Positions 1 through 43,515 are shown, counted from the stretch's first letter. The stretch: DNA of 64,000 bases from Diadema setosum (GCF_964275005.1 NC_092685.1:13315571-13379570), one strand, 5' to 3'. The notes: generated by a model not told the origin, from the sequence alone. A program made the numbers and translations.

Positions 1-444
1 TCGCGATGAAGAGGGCAACCCCTAAGGTCCATTTAAAACATCATGCAAACACACAAGTGTAGAAAGGCGAGAGAGAGAGAGAGAGAAAAAAAAATGTAAC
101 TTCTACCTCGAACACGCGGTGGAAACATCCTGATTCTCCATACACAGATTCGCGATGCATAATATCTGTGATGTCAAATCTCACGAAAGAACTCGTGATC
201 TCATGCATGCAAATACAATTGTACGCACTTAAAAGTTTGTTTGTTTGTTTGTTTGTTTGTTCATTTCCATCTGAGATGGCTGGATAGCCCATATTGCCTT
301 TCATTTCATTCTTACGTAGACGCATACACTCATTCACTTTAATATTACTATTCTGTTGTCATATCCTTCTGTCGTATACAACTGATCGTAAACTGCTGGA
401 GCTCTTCTGCAATTGACTTTGCAACCTATTTTGTTTGCGATCTA

Positions 445-1342
445 CAGAGCGTATCAAAAAAAGGTAATCCAAATTTGGAGGGCTGCCATTTCTTAATTTT
501 CAGTTATGAAGAGCACAATGTTAGTCGTGAGGAAAGAGGAACTCTTCCTCTTTCCATTGATACCTAATTATGTTGACAAATGTCATGCATGACCGAGCAC
601 ATGGAATTTAAAGACAACAATGTCAAATTGCACTTTTTCCAAGTTTGCGTGTTATTGTAAAGGAACAGTGCATGTCTCTCTGCATGGATGAGATCTGTCA
701 ATGAAGGTGGTCAAATCATCAGGCCAGCCTGCACGACTGCAGATTCGTGTTTTATGATTTCTTGTGACGTTTTATGGTTCATAACCTTCAACATGGCCAC
801 GTCGTCGATATTTGGTCCTCCCCATTAAGGCGAAACCATTATCCATTTTACTCTCTTCGTATTCAAGACATGGTTTGCCACTTGGAGCTATATGTGTTGA
901 ATATGAACAGAGAAGAATGGATTGTGTGGGTTGGCCTCTGTGGGAGCGACCAAGTTTTCAGACAAAAGGCCATGTTAAAGGTTATGGACCATCAAATGTT
1001 AGGAGAAAACCTAAACACAAACCCTAAAAACAAAACCTAAACACAAACTTGCATTCGTACAGGCTGGCCTATCTGGCAACTTGCATTGACAGATCTCATC
1101 CATGCAGTGAGACATGCATTGTTCCTTCACAATAGCACGCAAACTTGGAAAAAGTGCAATTTGTCATTGTTGTCTTTAAGTCCATGTGCTCAGTCATGCA
1201 TGACAATTGTCAACATAATTAGGTATCAATGGAAAGAGGAAGAGTCCCCCTTACCTTACAACCAACATTGTGCTCTTCATAACTGACAATTAAGAAATGG
1301 CAGCCCTCCAAAGTTGGATTACCTTTTTTTTTATACGCTCTG
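445..1342. mobile_element. 898-bp foldback element, TA target site
   Basis: Inverted arms of about 300 bp (about 445-757 and 1041-1342) begin CAGAGCGTATMAAAAAAAGG and are flanked by TA on both sides (443-444, 1343-1344). This fits a non-autonomous Tc1/mariner-type element. The central 280 bp has an open frame but no recognisable transposase. Superfamily inferred from the TA duplication only. Confidence 0.85.
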
Positions 1343-2145
1343 TATATCGATGTCCCGTTTTATGTTTCGTCTGTTATTACGGTATGAAATGCACGTTAAT
1401 CCTTTGTGTACCACATTTATTTCCTTCCATAGGTTTGTGTGCGAAAGTTGTGCCTTTTTGACTCATTGATACAGAAGGGGATTATTGCCCTCTCTTCAGT
1501 GCCCAAAGGAAATATTAAACTAATATTTCTGGTGCCACTTCCGGGTTTCATTTTAGTTTTTCTTTTTATTTCTTTTGTTTTTAGCGAAAAATAACGGGGA
1601 AGGGGCGTGCGTTGGTTGCGCCCCCCCCCCCCATCCACCACTGTAATGTATTTATGCTGTTCTTGTTTCTGTATTTTATTTCAATGTTACGAAATTCAAA
1701 GGATTGCACACTAGACGGATGAATTCTAAATTTGTCATTGTTAGCATTGCAAGGCTGTTTCATAAAAATGAACAGGCTATGCAATTTCTAGATCTTGTAT
1801 TTTACTTCTATAACTTACTTCTATTTGTGTCTGTGCCTTCAGAACTGGTTCAAATAACAATCCTCATAAAATGAAAACATAACATGTGGCAAAATTAAAT
1901 GTGGGATATTTTGCATATTATCTCAAATACATGTGTACATACTGTAATTCAAGTTTCAATATTGATTTTGTTCCTAGTGTAATATATTATTTTTTAAACA
2001 AACATAGAGTATATTATATGGATTATTCTTATCTATCTTTTATAATTATATTTTTATGTTTTCGTCATTAATTCAGTTTATTTTTGATTGCTTTGAGTGT
2101 ATTATATATACACACTAGATATTGCCTTTTTCAATAGTGATTACA
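1343..2145. other. No gene seen
   Basis: A C-run at 1620-1632 and AT-rich sequence. Frames are short and not protein-like. Confidence 0.5.
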
Positions 2146-2149
2146 TTAA

Positions 2150-2506
2150 AGGGGAAGGCTAGTAACTGATCAGTGGGAATCAGTGGAAATGCTGGGAGAT
2201 GATTGTTCCAATCCTTATGGGATTCATTCAAGAGTACATTGTATATCTATTGTTGTGTGAAAATTATTTGCTTCAGAATGGTCTCATATTCAAGTAATGT
2301 GCAGTTTAATGTTTCCAGGTAAGCGTCCCTGGTCAGTGACGGGGCATTAAACTGCACATTACTTGAATATTAGACCATTCTGAAGCAAATAATTTTCACA
2401 CAACAATAGATATGCAATGTACTCTTGAATGAATCCCATAAGGATTGGAACAATCATCTCCCAGCATTTCCACTGATTCCCACTGATCAGTTACTAGCCT
2501 TCCCCT
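2150..2506. mobile_element. TTAA-flanked palindromic MITE, family A copy 1
   Basis: Nearly perfect inverted repeat of 357 bp with ends AGGGGAAGGCTAGTAACTGA, flanked by TTAA (2146-2149, 2507-2510). A second copy lies at 13730-14087. TTAA duplication suggests piggyBac-type mobilisation, but the ends are not typical piggyBac ends. Confidence 0.9.
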
Positions 2507-2619
2507 TTAATGTTTATTATAGAAATATGTGCAATTATGCCATCAGTTATAAAAGTGTCTTTTTAAGTTTGAAATTGTTGATTTAGGGAGTATATAGATA
2601 GAAATGTAATTAGTAATTT

Positions 2620-2906
2620 GTAATTTGATGATTGAATTATGTTCATTTTTTTATTGTTTGTATCATTAATAATGATAATTATGTCAGTAATAATTTTTTG
2701 TATATTTTAAGCTTTTCAATGTTTAAGTTAATATTTTCAGTTTTAGTTAAGTGTATTTTGTAGGAGATTCAATTTTCTTGTTGTTTTATATGAATTGATA
2801 GTCATGATTGTATCTTTTATCTTTGTAAACATGTGCAATTCAGCCACTGGCTGCGATACATGATTGAATAAAATCTGAACTGAATTGAATTGAATTGAAT
2901 TATATA
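2620..2906 (+). repeat. Retroposon-like 3' tail with GAATT repeats
   Basis: AT-rich stretch ending AATAAAATCTGAACTGAATT followed by TGAATTGAATT units, like 3' tails of SINE/LINE-type repeats. No frame recognised. Confidence 0.35.
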
Positions 2907-3486
2907 TTAAATGAACTGAAATTGCATCTAATGATAAAGCATATAAAAAAAAAAATCAATCCGTCCAGGAATATGTGCATAAGTGTAAATCCGGTTCGTT
3001 GCTAGGCTGTAGAAAAAAAAAAATCATTCATGAATTGTAATCCATTATGATTCACAGTTTCTCCCAGACACTGCTAGTCTCTTTGCAAACTGTTATTTAT
3101 TTTTTTACCACAGATGCATGGTGTCTTCCCATTCTCTTTTATACCTGCTTGCACTTGTAGCAAAATCTAAGATTTCACGGTTAATTATATTCGTTTTTTA
3201 AATTAGATTCTACAGGAATTTCACGGCAAAATGATAACAACACCCAGAAACAATACACAGTGTTTCATGAAAACCACAGATATCTCTAGATCATTTGTTT
3301 GCTTTTTATTCTCATTACTCGAAGAACTTAGTACATTATTATGCTCTACATCAAACTATGCAATATAAAGGAAAAAAAAAAAACTACATTTTAACATGCA
3401 GACAACTCCTCATGAAAACTATATTTGTGCTTTATGAAAAAAGAAAAGAAGCATTACACCACTACAGTGTTCCAAATGAATGATTA

Positions 3487-3698
3487 CAGTGGACTCCCAT
3501 TATAACGAAGCCTCGGGACCGGCAATTTTCTTTCCATATACAATTACATGTATCAAAATTTCATAACCAAAAAACAAAAACAAAACAAAACAAAACAAAA
3601 CAATAAAAAACAAAGGGCATAATTTTGCAGCCTGAATTTTTACTTGGCTGTTACTGGGATTTCGTTATAACCGTTTTCGTTATAATGGGAGTGCACTG
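3487..3698. mobile_element. pogo-like MITE, family I copy 1
   Basis: 212 bp with ends CAGTGGACTCCCATTATAAC and CAGTGCACTCCCATTATAAC (reverse strand), flanked by TA. The ends resemble pogo/Tigger terminal repeats. A-rich centre. Confidence 0.8.
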
Positions 3699-4704
3699 TA
3701 CATGTAGAGTACAGCAATATGATGACATATGAATTTCTAAACATGATTAAGCCTGCAGTACATGTCAGCACATGAAAATTACAGTACATGTCCAAGGTAT
3801 GCACAGTTACAAAATGAAAATACATTGTATTATTGATGTCTTGGAGTCACAGTACATACACAGTAGCGTCATTTCATACATAAAATAAGTGAGGTACAGT
3901 GACAGGAAGACAATTTAATTTGTTACAAACAATTTTCAGACATTATCCCTGCCACTGGCATTTATTATAGATTTCAGTAAGTGTTGCAAAAGCAGATTGG
4001 CTATCAACCTGGGTCCATCTTCTGCTCTTTTTGTCACTTTTTTCTCTCTTTTTGATACATCTCTGTTGTGAAAGTGTGTACACAAAATAAGCATTTTACT
4101 ACTTAAGCTCAAACTTGCTTATGTTGATGTAAAACAACATTGCCAAGGCACTACGTGTGTTGCAGCACTGCAAGATATGTTAACTTTGATTTTTCGTTTT
4201 GTTTTTAAAGTACACCGACGAGACAGTTTTTTTATCACAATATGCCTGGAAAGGTAAGGGCAGGCAAGTTCTTAGAAATTATCCATTAAACATACCATGT
4301 GAATACCAAACAGTTAATACTGCAAACTACAGTAACATTCAAAGCATCTCATGGGTACTATGAGAGTTGTACAGCCACATGTATTATTCTGGCGAGCTAT
4401 TTAGGAAAGGAATCAAAATTAACACGGCAAATTCCACGCGACTTTGAAATTTCATGTGAGCATAATGATGATACTGATAATTTAATTACATGATGCTAAT
4501 ATACCACTGACCCCTTTTCTTACTACATAATATTTCAATCATATCTCCACAATATTCTCTAAACTGATTTTCCTTAGTCTGCATATGTTTGACACTGTAC
4601 ATTTTTGTTTTTCTCAAAGCTTCATAAGGCATGCTGAAGAAACTATTGCACAACTCTGAGTGACATATGGCATTGTATAGAGAAGGCATAATGTAAGACG
4701 TTAA

Positions 4705-4789
4705 CCCGTTGAGGACGAGTCCCGAGTATACTCGGGCAGGTGTCTATGGGAAATGCGTGTTGTAGCAAAATCAAACCGTCCTCAACGGG
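4705..4789. mobile_element. 85-bp TTAA MITE, family D copy 1
   Basis: Ends CCCGTTGAGGACG and CGTCCTCAACGGG with TTAA on both sides (4701-4704, 4790-4793). CCC next to TTAA is typical of piggyBac ends. Internal ACTCGGG hairpin part. Confidence 0.88.
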
Positions 4790-5824
4790 TTAATAGAAAA
4801 CTTGCTCATAATTATAATAGGTACAGTTCACAAACAGCAAATATTCATGAATTCCTTTCCAAGTCAGAATGCATGATTTTGTAATGCTGACCGCACTTTA
4901 GAAGGCAACTTCATCATCCATACACAGAGTACAAATCTGGCAAGAAAGTGTCCTACTTGCCTTTGTACTTCACATGATCGGCAACCTATGTATGTATGTG
5001 TTACAATCATCTTCATATTGGCATATTTCTCAACTGAGGTACAGTAGCCTTAGCACATACAGAACATAAACCTTTGTTCAACCTTGTTTTTTCCCTTTCT
5101 TCAGTACCTTGCCTTCAGGTGTTACAGCAATTACAGTATGTATCTCATGCATCTCTTATACCATTGACAATGCCCAAAGTAGAAAGTACCTTTTTTTGCA
5201 GATCAGTAGAAACAAGGATCTTGCCCTACAAGTGCTTTGTAGACCTAGACCACAGAAAGGACCTTTTGTCAACAAATTGTCAATCATCCCTCGAACACAT
5301 ATATACAGTACATCAAATATCCCAGTCCATTTAACTCAGATACAGAGGATGCATATTACTCCAGCATACTTTAAACAGTATGCACTTGTTATGCCAACTA
5401 GCTTGTCACACATTGTCATAATTTCTCATGTGAAAACCATACATGTATTTACACGTGCATTAGGTAGCAGCCATTAGCAGTCACAAGAAAGGCTGCAGTA
5501 TGTAATCACACATCTCTTTTCATATTATTATGGGTCTTATTTTTCTCATTCATTTTTCAGCTCATCACATATCAAATAATGCTTCACATTTTCATGCCAG
5601 CAAAACAGAATAAGATAAAAACATAGCTGCATACATGCTCATATACCTGGGCCCTGATGCATTAAAAAATGAAATCAAATATAAGTGAGAAAATCAACCA
5701 TAAGTCTGCCATCAGCCAATCACAATTGAGTATTCAGAGACTAATGTTCGATTTCCTGACTTATGTTTGATCACAACTTTTATGCAACAGGGCCTTGGAG
5801 CAGTAATGATGTTCCCCCACATTA

Positions 5825-6043
5825 CTGTATAAGCTGTTATTTTCGCTTACAGATATTTTTGCGTATGAGGAGGTCACGGACATTTTCGTGAGATGCTGTT
5901 TTCACGACTTGACACTGAGGCTATCGTAAGTCCACTATCACTAGCACATGGCGACACTTACACGTGTTGTTAAATTCATGGTCCAACAGTGATTCGCGAA
6001 ATTCATGAAAATTAAATCCTCGCAAAAATAACAGCTTATACAG
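5825..6043. mobile_element. TA-flanked MITE of the CTGTATA group
   Basis: 219 bp, ends CTGTATAAGCTGTTATTTTCGC and its inverted match, TA duplication. Interior shares segments with 37999-38174 (ACAGATATTTTxGCG, GACATTTTC). Confidence 0.83.
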
Positions 6044-6414
6044 TATAAGCCTTTGTTATTCAATAGATAAGCATATACGCTATAGCAGCAGGATATCTTA
6101 AATTTCATGGCTACATTTGCTGCTTGAAAGACAGATGTTTCAGGTTCGCAGACTACCGATTTTTGCACTTCTTATGTTCAGCCAAGCCCTCTAGAATTCT
6201 GTTTAATACACATTAGAATTCTGTACACCACTGATCTTGCTACAAAAGAAGAAACTAACAATATTAAACATGACACCAATAACTATGGTTCGGACTGACA
6301 CTCGCGCATTCTCAAACAACTAGAACACAAAAGCATAGTATACATAAAGAGACAAGCACATGTCTACAACCATACCCACAAATTGGCTTATCCACTTTAA
6401 TTTGATAAATTTAA

Positions 6415-6797
6415 AGGGACTGTACAGTACTGGTTGAGGTGCGGATTCATGTTTTGAACATTCTTAAGTGAGATAATGAAAAGCCTCTTATGAAATATGA
6501 AAGAGCATGTAATTTTACGAAGGATTCAACGTTTATTTGATGAAAATTGGTTTCAAATGGCTGAGATATCCCAAAAAGTGCTAATAATAAAAGGCGACAT
6601 GCCACAACTTTATTAGGATCTCTTTGTTTCACCTTGTTTTTGGATATCTCAGCCATTTCAAAACCGATTTTCATTGAATAAACTTTTGATACCCCTTAGA
6701 ACTGCATGCTCTTTGACATCTCATAGAGCGGTTTCTGAATATCTCGCAAAACGTTAAAAGCTAAATCCTCACCTCGACCAGAACTGTACACACCCTT
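6415..6797. mobile_element. TTAA-flanked MITE, family B copy 1
   Basis: 383 bp with imperfect inverted ends (AGGGACTGTACAGTACTGGT and, on the other strand, AGGGTGTGTACAGTTCTGG), flanked by TTAA at 6411-6414 and 6798-6801. The internal core is itself an inverted repeat centred on ATATCTCAGCCATTT and produces a spurious open frame beginning MKIGFEMAEISKNK. Three further copies in this window. Confidence 0.9.
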
Positions 6798-8062
6798 TAA
6801 CTGATTTCAATTTAATACGCATTAGTATGAAAATGACCAGAAACACAAACACACAAACACTACACACTAGCACATCTCCATGCACATACATGTGCACACA
6901 TACATCCCAAAGAAAAATAAAAAAGAAATAAATAAAAAATGGACAAAAAAAATTAAACACTTGTCACTCTTATGTAAAGGTGGTATCTGGTACTCCCAAT
7001 TTCAGTGACAAGTCATTGGAAGGAGGCATGGTGTCAGGATTAATTGGAGCTGCCATCATCATACTACTGGATAGAACTTCATTTATTCAGTATTTAAATA
7101 GCTCAATGTTTGTCCTTAACAATTTGATGTCCTTCACAATTTGATACATAAATATCCCACAAGACAGTCCAGTTGTATCCATCTACCCTTTAAGCAAACA
7201 CTCTTTGCTATGAAAGACACAAAACGAAACAAAAAAATTGTTTACCATGGACCCAACATGCTAAATGTACTTCCGACTAAAATGAAGTATTCAGCAAGCC
7301 CTTGCATATATAAATTCAAATGAATAAAACAAAAATTTGCATCTCATAAAATAATAACTGAAAAGGTGAACAAAACAGTTCACCTTTCTTCACCTGTATT
7401 CCTACCTATTCAATTTTACTGTCTTTCTTATTTCCTTGTATACGATGTAACATTTTAATCTACTTCATGAAGAAATTGCCGGCACTTGATTGTGGTCTTA
7501 TTTCACATATAAAAATCTGCAATGAAATCTTGAGCTGCACATCATTGGAGAGATATCAATTTTCATCTGTCATAATTTCATATTCTTGAATGTGTAAACA
7601 TTTTTTTTTTCATGATTCCTATGGTGCACTTCTAACATTTTAATCTTCCAAAATGGAAGCATGTCTGCAAAATAATAGACCAATTCTCGATGTGAATTCC
7701 ACTACTGCTTGCCGGGTGTGGTTCACAAGTACCACTGCCTACAAGTGATCTCATTCCATTCCACACATCAACACAAGTCTGCAGCATGCTGGGAGACACA
7801 AAGCAGCATGCACTGTTACAGTAGGTGCTTTCATGGCTAAAAGTAGTTTCACTCTCAAGCTATTGACTAGCTAGGCAGCATTGTCTACAATATAAATGGG
7901 GGAAAGTGGCACAGCTTCTTCCTGGGAATTGTGAAACCTCCAACCAGATCGGCTGGTGCCAAATCTAACAGGATGTAGATCATCTGACGAGGAAGACTAA
8001 AATCCCAATCCGGTAAAGATTAACGTACAAGTAGGAGGAGGGAACATTTCAGGAAGTCATTC

Positions 8063-8094
<32 letters not shown>

Positions 8095-8101
8095 TTCTTT
8101 C
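6798..8101. other. RNASET2-like 3' UTR and flank
   Basis: Beyond the C/CA tract I see no gene. ATTAAA variants on the minus strand (7453-7458, near 7643) and AATAAA (7082-7087) are possible polyadenylation signals; none is decisive. Confidence 0.4.
8061..8094. repeat. C-tract and CA repeat in RNASET2-like 3' flank
   Basis: C-run followed by (CA)n just after the stop codon on the minus strand; the 3' UTR transcript would carry a (TG)n and G-run. Confidence 0.8.
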
Positions 8102-38503
<30,402 letters not shown>

Positions 38504-38669
38504 CTTGCTGATGTAGAAATCGGGCGTCACTTCTGAGCACATGAACACAATGAAATTACCAGCTCCAGCACGACTGTCTTTTATATCACCGCAGCACCGC
38601 ACCGTCAGGTGATCACCGTTCACTGTTTGTTGTTTACGATTGATTTCTGGCCCGACCCCCGCCGTTTTC

Positions 38670-38674
38670 ATTGG
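38670..38674 (-). promoter_or_regulatory. Possible CCAAT box upstream of RNASET2-like exon 1
   Basis: ACCCAATGAAAAC on the minus strand, about 170 bp before the predicted ATG, in a locally CpG-richer stretch. Position fits a promoter CCAAT box but no TATA or transcription start is identified. Inference only. Confidence 0.2.
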
Positions 38675-38889
38675 GTGCTGTGTGAGCTGAGAAGGGCACA
38701 AAGTCCGCATACCCTATATTCATGGCATGAATTACCTTGCCCACTTCCGTCATCCTTTTTTAACAAAAATGAGTAAATGTGGCTCTTCCTGTTCCCCTCC
38801 ACGACGTCGTCTGCTGGTTTTCAGTGTTCTACCGTGCTATTGAGTCATCCATGCAATCCCCCGGCTCAATCCCTAGTCGCAGTTGATCG

Positions 38890-38914
38890 CCGGTTGTACT
38901 GCACGTACAACCGG
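38890..38914. other. Perfect 10-bp hairpin upstream of RNASET2-like start
   Basis: CCGGTTGTAC, loop TGCAC, GTACAACCGG. About 390 bp upstream of the predicted start. It is either a protein-binding palindrome or chance; no family recognised. Confidence 0.35.
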
Positions 38915-39012
38915 AATAGAGCCTAGTGGTCAGTGCATTGTGCAATCAATGGGATACGAACATACGGCGTATAGTCAAGGCGCTAATTCCTGTAAGAGGC
39001 TTAATTAAGGAG

Positions 39013-41390
39013 TTCGTTCAACCCACCCCGCAGAAAAGGTTTGACCAGACAAGGTGATAGATGGGACCTCTATGAACATCCCCAGGTAGTATGTGGTTCC
39101 AAATTGTGGTGTCAGTAGAATTTTACTGGCCACTTTTCATCATGATTTGTTGGAACAAACGTAAAAGAGTCTGCGCACGCCAAGACTATTACAGGCACCA
39201 CTAGCACTACTACAGGCGCCAGTGCCAGTGCTGCATGTAGTAGTCTTAGCGCGCATGTACTTTTTTCTTCGATAAACAAGGGTTTTGCCTGCAAACTAAC
39301 TTTCACGCCAAGCCGGGTTCGGTGTAGTGTAGTTTCTAGCCGTTTTTATTTCGTCTTTATTTCAAGAGTTCAAGCAAGCCGAGTGAGAGCGCATACCCGG
39401 TGATTGTGACGACCGAATCGCAATCACTGGGTGTGTGCTCTCACTCCACTTAGCGCAATACATACAGCGGGCTTCTGCATAATACACAAGCTGCAACTCA
39501 GAGAAATAAAGACGAAAAAACGGCTAGAAATTAAGACTAGAGTCGGTAAACGCTTGTCGCTATTTGGGGCACTGAAAACGACAAACTCACACAGTTTTTG
39601 CATTTATTTCATGAAGAATTCATCAAAACTGCATAAAACTATATATGTACATGTTGCTAGAGATGTCATCCATACAGTGGGATTCATTGTAAGTTATAAT
39701 ATTGTGCATGGTTACCATGGTAACCGGATGCCTAAAGGTGACTGGTAACCCCCAAAATGCCTCCTGCTGCTGCAAACATTGTTGGTTTTTTTTTTATCTT
39801 ATAGATGCTATAAAAAAAAACACACAATTTTTTTATTGATTTTCGTTAAAAAAGTTTTCCCTGTTGCCATGGCAACCAGTATTATCCAATCAGAATTTAG
39901 TTGTCAATAACTAAAAAACTAAAGCCCATAATTTCAAAAAGCTCAATAAGCATGTCCTTCCTTCTGCATAAAGTGTACGACATCAGGTATACGTGAAGAA
40001 TATTTTGAAGCATTATCAAGTTACAGCAAAATGTGTAAGCAAAGGCATAATAAACGGCCATTGAAAGAAAGATATCATTCTAAAATACATGAAAAAGTTG
40101 CATCCGTCGTACTTTCAACACAAATTTGACTTCAAAGCATAGCCAAATGTATATAGCTTTTAATAATGTATGGACACAAATTTCCCTTAAAAATAAGATG
40201 AATACAGAGAGCAAAGCCAATATTCTATAGTAGCTCTTTCGAGTATTTACAGAGCGATGGTTATTCAAAACAATCCTGGAAAAGAGCTGAGGAAAGCAAT
40301 TGATTGTTTATGTTCTTAAAGGAAGTTTATTCAAGAATACCGATAAATTCCTTTCGAAAGAAGGAATATACACGTGCGCTGGATTATCCATCAATGAATT
40401 AAGCGTACTTTTGTGTTCGTTAGCTATTGTAAAAAAAAAGAAAAAAAGAATAAAATGAAATATCATGATATGTAAATTTTATTCAAAAAGTGCAGTAATG
40501 AATTAATGCTGAGGAGAGAATGAGGGAAAAATCTTGGGCGTCTTTTCCCTTTTTATCCAGACTAATTTTACAGTGTAGAGCTCATCTACAATGAGTGATG
40601 TGCACGAAAGGCAAAAGAAACAAACCTGTCTAAATTCCAGATATTTTTGGGAGTTACCAATCACCTGTTGGCATCCGGTTACCATGGTAACCATGCACAA
40701 CATTATACCTTACAATATATCCCATTGTATTGCTGACATCTCTAGCAACATGCACATATATAGTTTTAAGGCGTTTCGATGAATCCTTCGTGAAATAAAT
40801 GCAAAAACTGTGATAATTTTGTCATTTTCAGTGCCCCAATAGCGACAAGCGTTACCAACCCTAGTCTTAATTTGTAGCTGTTTTTATTTCGCCTTTATTT
40901 CTCTGAGTTACAGCTTGTGTGTTGTGCAGAAGCCCGCTGTATTCCGCTAAGCCGAGTGAGGGTGCATGCTCAATGATTGCCACAAAAAACGGTTCGGGCG
41001 TCACAATCGCTGGGTATGCACTCTCACTTGGCTTGCTTTAACTCGGAGAAATAAAGACGAAATAAAAACGTCTGGAAACTACACTACACCGACCCCAGCT
41101 TAGGGTGAAAAGTTAGTTTGCAGGCAAAAACCGATGTTTGTCGCCGAAAAAGTCTTTGTACGCTAAGACTATAACACGCACCACTGGCATTGGCGCCTGC
41201 TGCAGTGCTAGTAGTAGTCTTAGTGTGCGCAGACGCTTCCTCGAAGAATATGGTCATGTCGCAACTAAAATAGCCTGTAAAATTTCATTGATACCAAAAT
41301 TTGATATCACATACTACCTAGGGGTGTTCCAGAGGGTCCAACCGACCACCCCATGCAGTCAAACCTTTTCTGCGGGGTGGGTTGAACGAA
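39013..41390. mobile_element. 2.4-kb foldback element, TU-like
   Basis: Two inverted arms of about 740 bp (39013-39750 and 40652-41390) around a 0.9 kb loop. Outer ends TTCGTTCAACCCACCCCGCA match in inverted form. Each arm contains a further palindrome, with TTTTTATTTCGTCTTTATTTC in both orientations (39340-39520 and 40880-41075), so the unit occurs four times. No open frame of a transposase. No target duplication found. Sea urchin TU elements have long inverted arms of this kind; assignment is inference. It lies about 0.5 kb upstream of the predicted RNASET2-like start. Confidence 0.85.
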
Positions 41391-41879
41391 GTCATTTTTT
41401 CTGGGTCGCTGCGCCTGGACTAGTACGGTCATGTACGTCGGATCGCGGATTGAAGTGATATACAAGGACGCCCTCAATCAGAATGTAGTCGACAATATTT
41501 TTGTATTGTTGAACCAAAGAGGTATATTATTTAATTTACTGTAGACTTCTAATGAATATAACCTCTTTGAACTCAAGTTTGTGACGGAGATCATTTCTGG
41601 CTTGTGCGAGACGTATAATACGTAGGTCTACTTCAACTTGGAGCTACTATCAGAGCTAAGCAATCCTTACATTTCATCCCACACATGAACTTTGTGATTA
41701 TTTTTTCGACACTAAAAGCAATTGACCTCAAGATAAACGCACCGCCTGCAAAAATAAGCAACGAATCATCAACAGATCAACAGGCATCCCTATGGATATT
41801 CATCACTCTCTGTCAGTGTAGAAAATAATTCAAGGCCAAGTGCATGGCTCCTTAGGGAAGCTCAACAGGGAAAGCCTGA

Positions 41880-41985
41880 CACTTTGTTTTCTCGTGTTTT
41901 GTTTGTTTGTTTTGTTTCTCTGTTATCACTTGTATTGTTTTGCAAATGCCGAATAAATAATAATAATAATAATAATAAATGGACG
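41880..41985 (+). repeat. Retroposon-like tail ending in (AAT)n
   Basis: TTGCAAATGCCGAATAAATA followed by AATAATAAT units, as in the 3' tails of some LINE/SINE elements. Confidence 0.35.
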
Positions 41986-42199
41986 CAAATATCACTGTCA
42001 AATAATCAACCACAAAAAGTAATAAATCATCGACAATGAAGTGAACGAATTGCTTTCATGAATAATGAAAGTATACTTCCATCGTGCTGAACAGCGATGC
42101 CCACTAGCTGTATCGAAATACATGTAGTCTGAAAAGGTTACGTTATCAGACCCATGTCGTGTCAACGATATAGCCTATAAATACTCGGAAGGCCAAGTG

Positions 42200-42460
42200 C
42201 AGGGCCGGCGGAACGGGGGGGGGGGGGGGGGGGCTCGCCCAGTCCCCCCCCCCCCACTTTTTTTGCACCATGCAAAGGAATACATAATTAAGGTGTCACA
42301 ACTTTAGCCCCTTCCCCCCCCCCCCCAGCACTTTTTTAAACCCCGGAAGTGGCGTGCGTAAGTGGCACTAGAAAGAAATATGACCTTTGTTTTTGTGCTG
42401 GAGCCCTTTGCGCTTAAGAACTTTTTTTTTTTTTGGGGGGGGGGGGGGAACCGGAAGTGG
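42200..42460. repeat. G and C homopolymer cluster
   Basis: Runs of about 20 G, 13-15 C and further G at 42217-42252, 42307-42329 and 42433-42449, mixed with repeated CCGGAAGTGGC motifs (also at 43280). Probably a repeat family with assembly-prone tracts. Confidence 0.7.
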
Positions 42461-42908
42461 CACCAGAAGTCTGAGTTGGCCCCCGCCCCCACTTTTGAAA
42501 ACGTGGCACCGGCATAGCATGCCATATGGAATCTGAAAATCTCACCTAGCAAAAAACAAAAACAAAACAAAAACAAAAAACAAAACAAAACAAGACAAAA
42601 AAGGCAAACCAAACCAAACCAAAACAAAATACAACACATCGAAAGGTCCCATCGTTACTCAGCGGCTAAGCCATGACGGTGGAGGGTCCAGGGCCCTCTG
42701 ACAAGACGAAGCGGTCGCACAACATCCTGTTGTCAGGCCCATAAAGCGCCACACCCTATCATTTCATTTCAGGTGAACGTTTATTTCCTTCTATACCAAA
42801 TCATTACATAGAAAATCTATATACGATGACAAGTTATGTAGACCCTACATTGAAAAAGGCGTGGCAACAAAGAACACGGTTTTATCGGGCACACCTACCT
42901 GACAATAC

Positions 42909-43090
42909 CAGGGGCGGATCCAGGAAAAAAAAAATAAAGGGGGTGCATAAGCCCCCCTTTTTTCCTTTTTATTTCTTTTGTTTTATCCAACAACAAAAAA
43001 AAAAACAACCCGAAAAACAAAAGAGAGACAGGGCGCGCGCCCGGTGCGTCTCCCCCCCCCCCCCCCCTCCCCCTTTCTGGATCCGCCACA
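42909..43090. mobile_element. GGCGGATCCAG palindromic MITE, copy 1
   Basis: Left CAGGGGCGGATCCAGG, right CTGGATCCGCCACAG, with A-, C- and T-rich interior and GCGCGCGCC. Similar element at 52322-52497. Boundaries approximate. Confidence 0.6.
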
Positions 43091-43357
43091 GAATACAGAC
43101 ATGAACAACAACAAAAAAACACACAAAGACGCCAAACAAAACAAAGCATTAAAATAGTAGGCTACCAGTGCAGGATTGATATCTAATGTTAATGATGAAA
43201 ATATGATGACACAGCGTTGATATAGCGCCATTTACATGTCAAAGAAACATGAAAAGGCGCCCAAATGAATGAGAAGAAACCCGGAAGTGGCACCAGATTA
43301 TAAACTGGCTCCCCCCCCCCCCTCCTCCCTTTTGAAAACGTGGTGCTGGCCGTGGAG

Positions 43358-43421
43358 TGTTATCATTATTATCATTATTATCATTTTTTATTAATAATAT
43401 TATTATTTATTATTATTATTG

Positions 43422-43452
<31 letters not shown>

Positions 43453-43476
43453 CATTATTATTATTATTATTATTAT

Positions 43477-43514
<38 letters not shown>

Positions 43515-43515
43515 T
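43358..43515. repeat. TTA/TAG microsatellite
   Basis: (ATT)n with TATCATT interruptions passing into a perfect (TAG)n. Confidence 0.95.

Noticed and set aside
774-1040. Possible transposase frame within the 445-1342 element
   Set aside because: No DDE-type motif or helix-turn-helix; falls in the spacer and is too short.
42655-42735. tRNA-like fold
   Set aside because: No A or B box and no cloverleaf pairing.
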